A stretch of DNA of 64,000 bases, from contig NW_022985446.1 of NCBI RefSeq assembly GCF_010093595.1, positions 1,225,269-1,289,268 of the forward strand. The letters run 5' to 3'. The notes under the pieces are model-generated. The model saw only the letters and a program-made list of their open reading frames with translations, was not told the DNA's origin and did not search any database. The position numbers and the translations under genes are program-made. How positions within the stretch are numbered: the first letter of the stretch is position 1; each line of letters begins with the position of its first letter. Shown here piece by piece: positions 36,538 to 47,958 of the stretch. The stretch is from Mytilinidion resinicola. Taxonomy: Eukaryota > Ascomycota > Dothideomycetes > Mytilinidiales > Mytilinidiaceae.

Positions 36538-38568
36538 ATGTCCTTCTTGCAGCTCGAAGGCCTCCATGTCTTTGTGACGGGGGCGGCGGGAGGGATTGGG
36601 TCAAGCATAGTAACCGAATTCCTGGGTAAAGATCACGGAATCTATTGCGTAGATGGTGGAATTCTCATGCTGACCGGACTGCAGCGCAAGGATGCAGTGT
36701 AACTGGCCATGATCTGAGACAGAACACGGCTTTGGCGCCGTCGCCTCGACTTCATGTTGTACAAGGCGACATCTCTGACGAGAGCTCGATCGAGAAATGC
36801 ATGACTGATGCCCGCGAACGCTTCGGCCCAATCCACATACTGGCGGCAAATGCTGGAATTACCGACGAGTCAAATGAGTATCCTATATGGGAGATGCCGG
36901 CAGAGCTCTGGGATAGGACCTACGCCGTAAATGTTCGTGGTACATTTCTCACTATCAAGCATTTCCTTAGGTCCGCAGATATCTGCCAGAAGGAGGCAAA
37001 GGCTGAGCTACCAAATCTAGCTATTGTGGTAACGTTGGTGGCCTTCTGCCTACCATGCTCTAATCTAAGCTGATGTTTATGGGCCAGCGGGAGCGAATGT
37101 GGTAAGTTTGGGCAAGCTGGTCATGTAGAGTATGCATCCGGAAAGGTAGTACTCTTCGTAGCCCCGAGGCCAGGGCGTCACTCACGCTGTACAGGCTGGA
37201 CTACAGTACGGACTGGTCCGTAGCGTCAAGAACGAGATCGTAAGACTCAATTCGGCCGCAAGAATCAATGCTGTGGCTCCAGGTTGGGTTGACACGCCCT
37301 TGATTGAAGGGCGCTTGGATGACCCTAAAGAGATGTATCGAGAGGCCCAAGCAACGTAAGACCCTCTCAAAAACTTCAGATTCAGTATTGATAGGTAAAG
37401 TGTGCCACTCCAGAAGATTGCAAAGCCAACAGATGTGGCCCGCACAGTAGCTTTTTTGGCGTCTCATAGAGCAGCAGGCCACATAAGTGGCCAGTGCATA
37501 TCCGTGGACGGAGGCATGGAAGGAAGAATCGTCTGGTCTGAATCTGAGATTGGCCAGAGAACGGAAGACGTGCAATTAGCACGGCCGATTATCACCGAAG
37601 CTACATCGAGCATTCCCATACCGCTAGTGTCGGCGCAGAAATCTAGGCCATCGATTAAAATTGCCGTATCAATCGACTTCGATGCGGTTTCTGGATGGCT
37701 TGGCACCGGCACTTCTCTTGAGAACAATCTCTCGGACTATAGCTCAGGCTTTTTCTCAGCTCTCGTAGGAGTTCCAAGGCTGCTGAAACTGTTTAAACGA
37801 CTGGGAATAGCCGATAAGACTACCTGGTTCGTTCCCATGCATTCTGCAGAGAGCTTTCCAGAGCAGTTTAAAGCAATCCTGGATTCTGGATGTGAATTAG
37901 GATTACACGGATATTGCCACGAGGGAGCTCCGCAACTGACGCCAGACCAAGAGCGCGATGTTCTCGAGCACTGCATCGCTATCGCCACAAAACTCTCGGG
38001 AAGGAAACCACGCGGCTACCGCGCACCACTGTATCAGCTTCGAGAGACCACCATTGACTTACTTGAAGAGCACGGCTTTTTGTACGACTCCTCGCTCTCG
38101 CATCACGATAGCAAGCCTTACCATATACCGCGCCTGCCACCCATAACGCAACCCAGCTTCACGCCAGAAGCCAGTGCCAGAGAGTGGATGCATCCACTGT
38201 CTCAACCCGAGTCACCAACATCCACGACGTTGGTAGAGGTTCCAGGATCGTGGTACGTGGAGGACATGACGCCGCTGCAATTCTGGCCCCACACGCCTAA
38301 TTCTCAGGGCTATGTGGATGTTCGATTAATCGAGCGTATGTGGATGGATCGCTTTGAATTCCTGCGTGGCGAGCTAGCAGAACAAGATGGAGATGAGTTG
38401 ATAGTGTTCCCGCTCGTTTTGCACCCAGATACGAGTGGTATGGCCCATGTAATCGGTATGATTGAACGAATATTGAATTGGCTACAAGGATGGGAAGATG
38501 AGGTGGAGTTCATGACCTTCGAGACAATTGCAGAGATTTGGAAGAAGGGCGAAAGAAATAAGATATAG
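36538..38568 (+). CDS. Fusion of short-chain dehydrogenase/reductase with polysaccharide deacetylase
   Basis: Exons 36538-36625, 36685-37033, 37088-37145, 37195-37355 and 37401-38568; 607 residues, one uninterrupted frame after splicing. Residues 1 to about 265 are a classical SDR: cofactor loop TGAAGGIG (14-21), ANAGI, catalytic Ser in TGSECGKFG, YxxxK in EYASGK, and APGWVDTP. Residues about 300-600 are a NodB-type deacetylase: metal Asp in SIDFDAVSG, HGYCHEG (His-x3-His) and RGYRAPLYQL, closest in feel to PuuE/peptidoglycan-deacetylase-like enzymes. The 35-residue linker is polar. The two activities suggest linked steps on one substrate, perhaps oxidation and hydrolysis of an amide or N-acyl compound; the substrate is unknown. 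Fusion by missed gene border is possible but the last exon covers both parts. Confidence 0.88.
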
Positions 38569-38755
38569 CCAGGACATGAGCTATCCAGCTGCTGCCGTAT
38601 TTTGCTTTCTCGGTGAGTTGTGTTGGCGAACACCTTCTCCTGTATGTGGATTGTTCTGGAATAAGAATGACTCCCATCGTGAGTTTCATCGTCTTGACTG
38701 GCTTGCACACCTCACTCCGTCAATCTCACTTTCCGAATAGCAATCCTCCTGTACT

Positions 38756-39325
38756 CTAGCAATCAGGCAATGGGTTCGTGCCTTCTGATAATCCATGCTC
38801 GTCACGGCGACGCTTCGTTCGGTCATCCCAGAGACTGAAGACTGTATCGCATAGGCCGCACTGTATTGACGGTTTACATGAGCGGCCAGCTCTATTGATG
38901 CGTCAGAGTCAACTTACAGTGAAAGGCGCAATTAATTCTTCTGGTATGCCCAAAAAAAAGTCCTCCTCGTTGTGCACAATATACCATGAGACGTCCGAGT
39001 CAGCCTGAAGCGACTTGCGTACGGCTTCAAAAGAGGCCGGCACTGGATTTGGCAACATATATGGCTTGACTTTTCTCGCGCTGTGCATATAGAGCCACTT
39101 GCAGCAGACGAATAGATACGTCGTGAGGCTGTATCCCTCCCTTTGTGGCACGAAAACTCGGACTTCGCAGTCGACGCCTTTAGTTGTAAAGAGATCCGCT
39201 GTGGCTGCCATGTCGCGTGGGAAGAGCCGATATCTACAACTCGGGGGAACATTGCCTGCGATGAGAAAGTCGTCAAGTTTGGTGACACAGAGTTTGAAGC
39301 CTTGAACGAGGGCGATCACGGGCAT
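38756..39325 (-). CDS. Small protein of unknown function with C-terminal CxxC
   Basis: Exons 39325-38918 and 38860-38756, 170 residues. The intron (GTAAGT..ACAG) is clean and keeps frame. Exon 2 encodes CGLCDTVFSLWDDRTKRRRD and ends ..LPDC, so it may bind a metal with cysteines of exon 1 (for example FVCCKW). No family recognised. The start at 39325 is the first ATG of the frame; the true start could lie upstream. It is convergent with the dehydrogenase/deacetylase gene and 187 bp from it. Confidence 0.55.
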
Positions 39326-40371
39326 GGTGAATAGGATCCTGTTTCTCTACCCGCGCAAGGCGCAACCGAGGAAAAGGCATTGGGGAAGGTGATGACTCGA
39401 GGTCTCTTTGACGACCTCGCAAGAAAATAAAGCCTTGGCTGTTATGTGGCTGGTGCTTTGGAGGTAGCAACAAAGTCGCCCGTGGCCAATGTAATCAATG
39501 ATATAGTGCGAATCAAGATTTGATAACCGTATTCCAGCTCCAGAGGATAGCTAAGGGAAAGGACGTGAAAAGGAGTGAAATATGTTGCTGCCGTACTTGA
39601 TTGGGCTTCCGCCTAGAACAAGACAGGCAAAGACAAACTCTCTCAGAGCTATTGAGGATTTCGCTCCCAGAGGGTAGGAGAGCTACTTCAAGGTATACAA
39701 CTTTCATTGCGGTCTTCGTGGTAACCTGGGACAATACTTCGTGCGGCGAGCATTAGTCGAGATGGACGGCCCAAGGAGAAAACGAAAGACGGTGGTTTGA
39801 ATGTGAAAGGAGTATGGTATGGAGCTCTGTATCTTCCTACAAAGGTATGCAACGTGGCTGGGGCCCATGAAGAGCGGGTCTGCATATAAGAAATTCACCT
39901 TTTTGGTCTTTACCTCGCCAATTGACTTTCTGCTACCCTGATGACGCTGGTGAAAGTCCCTTGGCGTACCATGGACGATACCTTTGTAGGAAGTCAATAT
40001 TGACATCACGTGTAAACTCACGGACCTCGGGAGAGCCGTCGTCATTGCTTATTGCTCTGCTGAGCAAAGAGGCCTCTTCCGACCACTGGAGCACTCCGCA
40101 TATTCTGCCTTTCAACCACCGCTTTCTGCGCCTGCGCTCGTGGCTCATCAGGCCCCCGGCCAGCTCAAGGTTCTCCAGAGGTGCCACGGGTTGTGACCGT
40201 TCCGCGCCTGTCCTCCCAACCCTTCCGAACTCCGCGCGCCGCCGTAAATCTCACCCAGAGCGCGCCTCGACAAGCGCAGAGTCTCGTATCCAAATCCAGG
40301 CGCATCGCCCTCTCATCTCCGTAGAAGCGCTTGGAGGTCGTCATTCACTCGTTCATGGCTTGCCTCGGAGC
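39326..40371. other. Intergenic region and 5' leader of nem1
   Basis: About 1 kb. The nem1 frame is open upstream to about 39922, but this part has no conserved features and probably is leader. Minus-strand frames 39513-40045 show no domain. Confidence 0.5.
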
Positions 40372-42064
40372 ATGAACTCTCTGAACATCCTTTCCGCCAT
40401 CGGCTCAACTCCCCCTCCGAGCCCTCCACGGTCACGCGCAGGATCAGAAACCAGCATTCCCAGAGCGGAGCCTCGGCCTACATACACAGAACAACACGAG
40501 AACGATGAGGGTCTCTCTGGCATAGAAGCTGTGAATGAGAAAGGCGACATGGTTGCTCCTAAAGCGGAGGCTCTTGTCTCCAACGAAGACGACGCCTTTG
40601 CAGCCCAATTCGACGAGAAGTCCCCCCTGCTCGGCGATTCACGGGACGGGTCATTTCCAGAGCCCAATTGGTCGAGGACATGGCTCATACCAAAGCGCGT
40701 CTCACATGCTGTCGTGGGGACGCTCAAGGTTCTGATCACGGCTATAGTGGCACCTGGAACATATGTCATTGCGTGTTTCTATGATGACGAAGGCCATTTC
40801 TCTATCCTCTCTCCAGTATACAAAATAGCGCGTCCATTCTCTCGCAAGCGGCGGGGTCCTGTAACAGACACATTGAAGAGCCAGGAGAGTTCAGAGACTA
40901 AGGAGAAGGACGAGCGCGAAGCCCGGAGGGTCAGCACAGGGAAGCCGCGTCTCAAGAGACCTACCAGGCGGTCTCCATCCATCGCGTCAACATCGACAGC
41001 AATAACGTCAGACTCCGAGATCGAGAGTGAAAGACCTCCCACTCGGGACGAGGACAATGATACACCCTCGCGCCACACACGGTCGAAGTCGATAGCATCA
41101 ACCTCGGCCGAAGAAATTGCACCGGCCAAGCGATCAATTCGCATCAAGCTTCACAACGAAGACGCATTGAGACACCGCAAGGCAAAGAAGGGACAGGCTC
41201 AAAGAGGGGCATCCGGCTCGACAGAGCAGGTTTCGGCAGAAGCAGCAGCTGCCTTGAAGTCACCCACCAGTCCCGCTTCGTCCGCGAAGCTCACCAAGTT
41301 TCCTCGAGCCCCACAGCCACCACGGCCTTTGGTGCCGAGAAGGCAGCCCTCATACACCACGTCCGGGGTGTCAGCAGTCGGTCCACACCAGAAAACGCTC
41401 ATAATTGATCTAGATGAGACGTTAATACACAGCATGGCCAAAGGCGGTAGATATACCACTGGCCACATGGTGGAAGTCAAGCTTCAGCAGCCTGTCGGCG
41501 CAGGAGGCACGATGATCGGCCCCCAGGTCCCAATTCTGTATTACGTGCACAAGCGACCACATTGCGACGAGTTTTTGCGCAAGGTTTGTAGTCATCGAGC
41601 TTATTGACGGCCGCAGCTAACATGTCGGCATCAGGTTTGTAAATGGTACAATTTGATTGTTTTCACTGCATCCGTCCAGGAGTACGCCGATCCGGTCATC
41701 GATTGGCTTGAGGTGGAGCGGAAATACTTCGCGGGACGATACTACCGCCAGCATTGCACGTTCCGGAACGGGGCCTACATCAAGGACCTCGCGCAAGTTG
41801 AGCCGGACCTAAGCAAAGTCATGATTGTGGACAACAGTCCCATGAGCTACATTTTTAACGAAGGTACGTTTGCTTCCGGCCCGAAGGTACGGTCACAGCA
41901 CGCTGACCTGATCTCCAGACAATGCCATACCAATTGAAGGTTGGATAAGCGACCCAACGGACAATGATCTGCTCCATCTCATCCCACTGCTGGAGGGCCT
42001 GCAGTACGTGACGGACGTACGAGCATTGTTGGCGCTGCGCTTGGGCGAGCCGCAGACGGCGTAA
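40372..42064 (+). CDS. nem1: Nem1-type CTD-like protein phosphatase (nuclear envelope/ER)
   Basis: Catalytic subunit of Nem1-Spo7, which dephosphorylates the lipin Pah1 and so controls triglyceride synthesis and nuclear membrane growth. Exons 40372-41583, 41635-41863 and 41919-42064; 528 residues. The intron at 41584-41634 is flanked by GTTTGTA on both sides, but only one choice keeps frame (RKVCKWYNL). A hydrophobic segment at about 113-136 anchors the protein. A long Ser/Arg-rich linker follows. The FCP1/NIF domain begins near 340 with LIIDLDETLIHS (catalytic Asp346 and Asp348), and includes YVHKRPHCDEFL, FTASVQEYADPV and IVDNSPMSY. Start at MNSLNILSAIG was chosen since it is the first ATG with fungal-typical sequence after it. 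Confidence 0.93.
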
Positions 42065-42579
42065 GCCTGGTATCTCAGAGCGGGTTGGAGCATTATTCAG
42101 GAGACAGCGTTTTGTCTGTATTGTACTATAGAGCCGGCTGGAGGAGCTGCGCGGTTGGTGGTTGGAGATACCCTGAGCAGACATTACCTACTATATCTGA
42201 GCGCGCCAAGAGCTGCTTTTTCTCATTACCAAATGTCACCACGGCGCCGGATTGGGACGCGCAGCGGACCGGTGCATATGCTGCCCGCTGGCCACCCGCA
42301 GTGTCTCCACCTGTGTGAATCCGGATCACCTGGCAGCATTGGCGTGGGGTGGTGCCCGCGGCGGACGCCTGCGGAGCTCCCGTCCCCCACGACGGATTCG
42401 GCGTCGATGACTACTGAATTGCTTCTGCAAGGTACGACCCGCGCTCGCAATCGTTCAGCCTCCAGTGTGGGAGCTGCCCGTTTGCACGATGGATCGCTCT
42501 GCGCCCTCTGCTAAAGACTCTGCATCGCGCGCGCCATCTGCTTCCCCATGTCTGCGACAACTCCTCTCCAGCTCAGGGA

Positions 42580-44820
42580 ATGGCTGCGCTCAATCCAGAC
42601 CAGCTGGATGAAAACCGAATTGCCGAAGAACTTATAAGACAGCGCAGATCTGCCGGTCCGATGCCCCTCCAATTGCGCAATCAGCACTGACAAGAAGCAG
42701 CACAGCAAGTCGAGCGCATCCGGGCATGGTTGTCGGCCCCGGATTGGAAAACCTCCTACGAGCAGACGGTCCGCCGGCGATGTGAGTGCACGGGACGGTG
42801 GTTCCTCGCGGACCGCAGGTATCAAGCCTGGCGGACTGCTCAGCTTCGAGGTAAGGAGCCAATCAGTGTGCGCGGCATCCTCGCCGTCGAAGGTGTGTGT
42901 CCGCGAGCAATAGAAGCCCTGGCGATTTTTTGATGTTGATTGATTGATTGATTGATTGAAGCGAAACCCGGCTTTGGCAAGACTTTTCTCACTGGCATCA
43001 TTGTCGATGACTTGAAAGCTCCCGATGGGCCCCTACACCACGTACGGCCAGAGAAGCACGCTGTCGCCTTCTTCCATTTCGTTGCTAGAAATCCGGACAC
43101 GCACAGGAGTTCGATGCAGGCCTTCCGTGCGGTTGCGACCCAGTTGCTCGAAACCCATCAAAATGACCGAGACGCTATGCATCAATTGGCCTTCTGGATT
43201 GAGAAAGAGTCCAGTGGCCAGCAGCAGCCATCGTTCGACGACGTCGTTTGTGTCGTCCGGATCCTTGTGCGACATTGCCCGACCTTCTTAGTCTTTGACG
43301 GAATCGACGAATGTTATGACAACGAGGTGTTTCTTGCAGCCGTCTATGATTTGTGCAGCTCCGAAGAGTGCAAAATACTCCTTCTGGGGCGACCTTCAAT
43401 AAGCTTTCCACAGGAGTATCAGAACTGCGGCTCCCCTTCGAACTGGCGGGTGTCACTAAGCGACCACGAGAATTTCGAGGATATTGGAGGATTTCTTCAT
43501 TCGAGGATAGAATCAATGGCGTCCAGAGGTCTTTTCGGGGATCAAATCGTCGACCCAACAGTCATAGAGGAAGTCACTCGCCGAGCAGACGGAGTTTTCC
43601 TGTGGGCAACTCTCTTTGAGCAGTTCCTGACCTCAGCCGCCCTGGCTCCTCAAGAAAGATATGACACACTGCACAGACAGAACCATCTGAGAGGACTTGG
43701 TGCGCTCTACAACGGTATACTACATACGCTCACTCGAAGGAACGAGAGAGAGAAAACCATAACCGCGGACATATTCAGATGGCTTGCCCATCCCATCAAA
43801 CCGCTCAGCATCGAGGCCCTCCACACTGCGCTCGCTGTGATCCCAGGACAGCCAACCACCGAAGCGCAATATCTGCCCAACTTCCCGAAATGTGTTTCAG
43901 AAATTACATGTGGCCTGGCTGGTTTGGACTCCTACGGAACCCCGGTCTTCACTCATCGATCCGTGAAGGACCACTTGCAGTCGAATCAGTGCGTTGTTTT
44001 TGATTTCTCTCTGTTCGATGAAAGCGCTATGCACGCTCATCTCGCTTCGCGCTGTATCTCGTATCTGGCGCATGATATCCCGAAACAACCACTAGAGGCC
44101 TCTGAGCTCCAGCAACTTCGAGGACCTTCGACTAGCTCCGGAGCTTCGCTCCGGACCGTTCAAACTGAGAGGTCTGGAGATAGTGGCTTTTACAGCCAAT
44201 CTTCGGACGAGGACGTCCCTATGGAAATCATCACCGACAAAAAAGACTTCGAAACCGCATTTCCTCTACTACGTTACGCGGTGCTCTGCTGGCCAGTCCA
44301 CCTTAGTCGAAGTCTGACTCTATCCCCAGCAACAGCACAAAATAGCCAGTCTTCTCAATATGCAGCCCATCAACCACACAATACATTCTCCACGTTTACG
44401 ATTACCGAATTCCACCTTGGGTGGGTCTCTGTACTGTCTCAATTCTTACTCGATCGACTAGCTGTGACGGCTTGGGTGGAATCATCGTGGAGTGAGTTCT
44501 ACAGTTATTGGATTTTGCAAAGTCAGCTCTAACGTTTGCTAGGGTATCGTCTCCCACCGAACCTCTCTCGGTTGGTCCCGCTCATGGAACGCCTACATAC
44601 GTCTATTGCGTCGCAGAAGAATGAAGCCCGTGAGCTCGGTTGGGTGATACTCGGCGTGAAGGAGCTCCGTGATGCGCTCAATGAGCTCCGATCAAATCAT
44701 CTGGCTTCTCTAACAGCTAAGCCATCACTGATATGGCAAAGAGGTACACAATCGAAAGGGTCTCAGAGCTATTGGCCACTTTGGAATCCCCATACAAATG
44801 GCCAAGTGGGCTCTAGGTGA
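42580..44820 (+). CDS. NACHT-domain STAND protein, compact, no C-terminal repeats
   Basis: Model: exons 42580-42655, 42701-42892, 42962-44491 and 44543-44820; 691 residues. Without the first intron (donor GTCCG) a TGA interrupts the frame; the removed piece is 45 nt. The third intron start contains an (ATTG)n microsatellite. Features: WLSAPDWK and TGRWFL pre-NACHT motifs, Walker A AKPGFGKT (90-97), Walker B FLVFDGIDEC (about 198-207), LLLGRPS sensor and winged-helix-like RWLAHPIKPLSIEAL. The C-terminal half is helical and Ser-rich, with no ankyrin, WD or TPR repeats and no known effector domain at the short N-terminus. The role is probably in non-self response or signalling, by family. The first exon is the least certain part. 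Confidence 0.8.
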
Positions 44821-45544
44821 CGATACGGCTGATATTTCCGACTTCTTTTCTTATAAGACGACTTTAAGCTCTTTTCCACTCTTCTAGATGGTGTTTTTCT
44901 TTGAATGATGGAATCGTATGCATTGCATTTGCTGGATTTGGTTGGGAAAAGGAGTACACAGGACTCACATTGCGAGGGAAGATGGCATTGGAGGAGTAAC
45001 AACATGGCATTCATAGATGCTGGGAATCAGGCGAATTTCTTCTATCTAACGACTAGACCATAACCAAATATCCTAGAATTTAAGATCTCACTCCCTCCCG
45101 TGATGGCAGGCTCCCTTGAACAAAAAGTGGCAGATAGTCTACGAATCTGGGATTCAATTGCAAAGCTTCTCAACCGTGCCTAGCACCGCTGGAGGTCTCC
45201 CGCGATACGTGGTTAAGAATTGGAAAACGACATTCCAACAAGCCTAATAGCCCCTCAAACGGAGTTAGAACAGACTTCCACTTTATAGTCAACGGAGCCT
45301 GGCTGGCGCAATACCCTCCCTGCAAAGCTAAAAATGACTTGCTGGGGGTCCCCCCGGTGACACATGATTGGCCAGAGCTTGACGACCACTTCTTCACAAC
45401 TGAACACGTCTATCAAACTTCCAACTCACAATTCCTACACCTGATCTAAAGCCTATCACCAATTCAGCTGCGAGTCCCCTCTCCAGCCTCTCCGCAACCA
45501 AGACCATGCCGACGCCTTGAACAATCCGTCCGATCTACACCACC
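44821..45544. other. Intergenic region with repeat copy B
   Basis: Contains copy B of repeat family 1 (45178-45310). The rest should be the 3' end of the NACHT gene and the alg14 promoter; no other feature seen. Confidence 0.55.
45178..45310 (+). repeat. Dispersed repeat family 1, copy B
   Basis: Reads CCTAGCACCGCTGGAGGTC, TTGGAAAACGACATTCC, AAGCCTAATAGCCCC, then CTTCCACTTTATAGTCAACG and AGCCTGGCTGGCG, in the block order of copies C and D. Confidence 0.7.
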
Positions 45545-46318
45545 ATGCCACCCTCCCCCCTCACCCTCCTCGCCTCCCCCACCTTCCTCCTCACCACCGC
45601 CTTCGCCCTCCTGCTCGCACTCACCCTCCGCCTCCTCGCCATCCTCCCACCGCGCCCCCGCCGCACCGCTCCGCGCCGCATCGGCGACCCAACCCGCCTC
45701 CTCGTCGTCCTCGGCAGCGGCGGCCACACCGCTGAAATGCTCTCCGCGCTGCGCCAGCTGGACACCCAGAAATACACGCGCAGAACATACGTGGTTAGTT
45801 CTGGCGACGCCTTCAGCGCCAGAAAAGCCGATGAGTTCGAGCGCGGGCTAGAAACGCGTGGAGGTGGAGACGGAAAAGGGAAGGGGAACACAGGCGCAGG
45901 GGCGTATGATATAGCAGTTGTGCCGCGCGCGCGGCGGGTGCATCAGTCGCTGCTGACGGCGCCGTGGAGCGCGGGGAGGTGTTTGTGGGCGTGTTTTGGG
46001 GTGCTGCGTGTGTCGGGGAAGAATGGGGATGTGGTGGGCCAGGAGTACGACTATCCGGATCTGATTCTCACAAATGGGCCGGCGACGGCAGTGATTGTCA
46101 TTCTGGCGGCGTATATTTTGAGATTTTTTGATGTCGGGGGCGCGAATTCGAGGGGGAAGATGCGGACGATCTATATGGAGAGCTGGGCCAGGGTGACGAC
46201 ACTGAGTTTGAGCGGGAAGTTGCTGCTCTGGGTGTTGAAGGCGGATAGGATGCTGGTGCAGTGGGAGCAGCTAAAGGGGATGGGAGGACGGGCGGAATTT
46301 CTAGGGGTGCTGGTTTGA
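45545..46318 (+). CDS. alg14: UDP-GlcNAc transferase membrane subunit Alg14
   Basis: Anchors Alg13 at the ER and with it adds the second GlcNAc to the dolichol-linked oligosaccharide in N-glycan synthesis. Single exon, 257 residues. An N-terminal hydrophobic anchor (about 8-33, Leu/Ala-rich) is followed by LLVVLGSGGHTAEML, the family G-S-G-G-H-T motif, then YPDLILTNGPATAV and the C-terminal VQWEQLK..AEFLGVLV, which normally packs against Alg13. The first 45 codons are extremely C-rich, unlike the rest. Very likely correct. Confidence 0.95.
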   Translation: MPPSPLTLLASPTFLLTTAFALLLALTLRLLAILPPRPRRTAPRRIGDPTRLLVVLGSGGHTAEMLSALRQLDTQKYTRRTYVVSSGDAFSARKADEFERGLETRGGGDGKGKGNTGAGAYDIAVVPRARRVHQSLLTAPWSAGRCLWACFGVLRVSGKNGDVVGQEYDYPDLILTNGPATAVIVILAAYILRFFDVGGANSRGKMRTIYMESWARVTTLSLSGKLLLWVLKADRMLVQWEQLKGMGGRAEFLGVLV

Positions 46319-46497
46319 AGTTCTGGGAGTATCTGTCCGCATTTGAGTGCGTTCAAGCGTTGGCGTTGGACAGAGAAAAGTACTTGATGGATGGTATGAT
46401 ATGGGTTCCGCGAAAGAATCTGCTGATCTACACTAATACGGTATCTACATATTGTACAAGAAATCCATACTCCACTGATGTTGCTGTGCATGTCTGG

Positions 46498-47605
46498 CTA
46501 CGAAGTTTGTGCTGTTTTAGTTTCTTGGGCTGCCCGGTTCGCTGCCATAAGCTCTCCAATCCTTGCCAGCATGTCCTCGGTGAGCTGCGGTTCTCCCCTG
46601 GCCGCCTTGTCTGCTCGTTGCTTTTCATGGAGAAGCTGTATGGGCATACGCATAGTGGACGCCCAGTTGTTCTTCGCGTTCTCCTGTTGCTCCTTCTCGA
46701 CCTGCCTGGCTATGTAGTCTTCGTCATGCCGTGTCCTGTACTTGCTGTACTTCCCCCTCAGCTCATCGATGACTGACGGTGGCATTGGCGGGGTTAGCAG
46801 AGTCGGAACAAACGTCGGCTTGTCGACTGTGAGTCGAAGTGTATCATCGTGGTGATCTTCGAGGTCGGGCTCGTCGTCGTATGGCCATTCGATTTCGGAA
46901 TCTGTGCCAGGGACGAATCTCACCCATGTCTTCTCTCCCGTATTCTTATTGATCCGAATACGCCGCACCTCGACCTCGTCGACAATGACGTCGCGTCGGG
47001 TTCCGGTCCTCGGGTCTTCCATCGTGTGGATGAGACGGACGTCTTCGTATTTGACTGCGACTTCCACGGGTGAAATCCTGCTGGTGTCGCCGTCGAGCTT
47101 CCGGAAGAGCTCTGGTTTTTTTTGATACGCCTGGCCGAAGCAATCAGTATTCATTTTGGAATTAATGAGCAGAAAAGCCGATACGTACCATATTGAGCTG
47201 ATTGACGATTAGATGGTTCGTCTCCCTCAGCAGCTGCTTCACTATGCCAATCTGGCCCTTGTCCAACCCTCGAAGCAGGACAACCCTGTCTCCTTCAACA
47301 ATATTCCAGTCCTTTATTTGCATAGCTTCTGGGAGCGGGAAAGGGGTGACGGCATCGCGGTCTACTCCGCCAAACGTCTCCCCGTCCTTTCCATAATTCC
47401 GATTCGGCGCAAGAGATCCCAGTCTCCAGTCTTGCCGCTGGGCATTGCGCGCGAATTTGAGTTGTTCGACTTGTAGTGCCCGTTGCTGTTTCGTTTGCCT
47501 TCGCATCTGGAGACGCTCAGCTACGAATTCCGTCCTTTTGTTCGCAGCAATCTTGCGAGCTTCCTGCTGGTGAAGCGTCGCGGCGCGCTTGAGTATCCGC
47601 TGCAT
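46498..47605 (-). CDS. mrpl40: Mitochondrial large-subunit ribosomal protein Mrpl40 (uL24m)
   Basis: Component of the mitochondrial 54S ribosomal subunit. Exons 47605-47189 and 47130-46498, 349 residues. The N-terminus is basic and fits a mitochondrial presequence. The KOW motif is seen at about 100-125 (EGDRVVLLRGLDKGQIGIVK), as in uL24. The long C-terminal extension (VEVAVKYEDVRLIHTMEDP, PPMPPSVIDELR) is typical of the fungal mitochondrial protein. It is divergently arranged with ima1. Confidence 0.93.
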
Positions 47606-47958
47606 CGTGGCCGGAGGTGTATCGTCAATTAGATGGAGGGGATGGGTGCGCGGCGATGCGCAGTCGCTGCAGTGGGTGGCGGTGCGGTGAATCGGGAGTC
47701 TTCACCAGGCACTTGGGCCACGCCAAGACATAAAAGTGAGGAGTAAGGTGGTGGTGAATAGAGAACAATAGAACAGACGACAATAGCTCTCAATAGAGCT
47801 GGCGAGTGAATCTCACATGATGGATCTTTTATAAATCCCCTCGAAGCCCCTGGAGGGTCGGAGATTCACTCATCTCTCCTCCTCACTCGCTCCCAAAAAT
47901 CATCGCGCTGCCGCTTCCCCGGCCGCTTAGAGAGTACTGCTCGCCGAGTCACGTCAAC
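47606..47958. promoter_or_regulatory. Shared upstream region of mrpl40 and ima1
   Basis: Only 353 bp separate the two divergent start codons, so it must hold both promoters. A CT-rich stretch (47865-47890) precedes ima1, as in many fungal promoters. No individual factor site is claimed. Confidence 0.55.
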
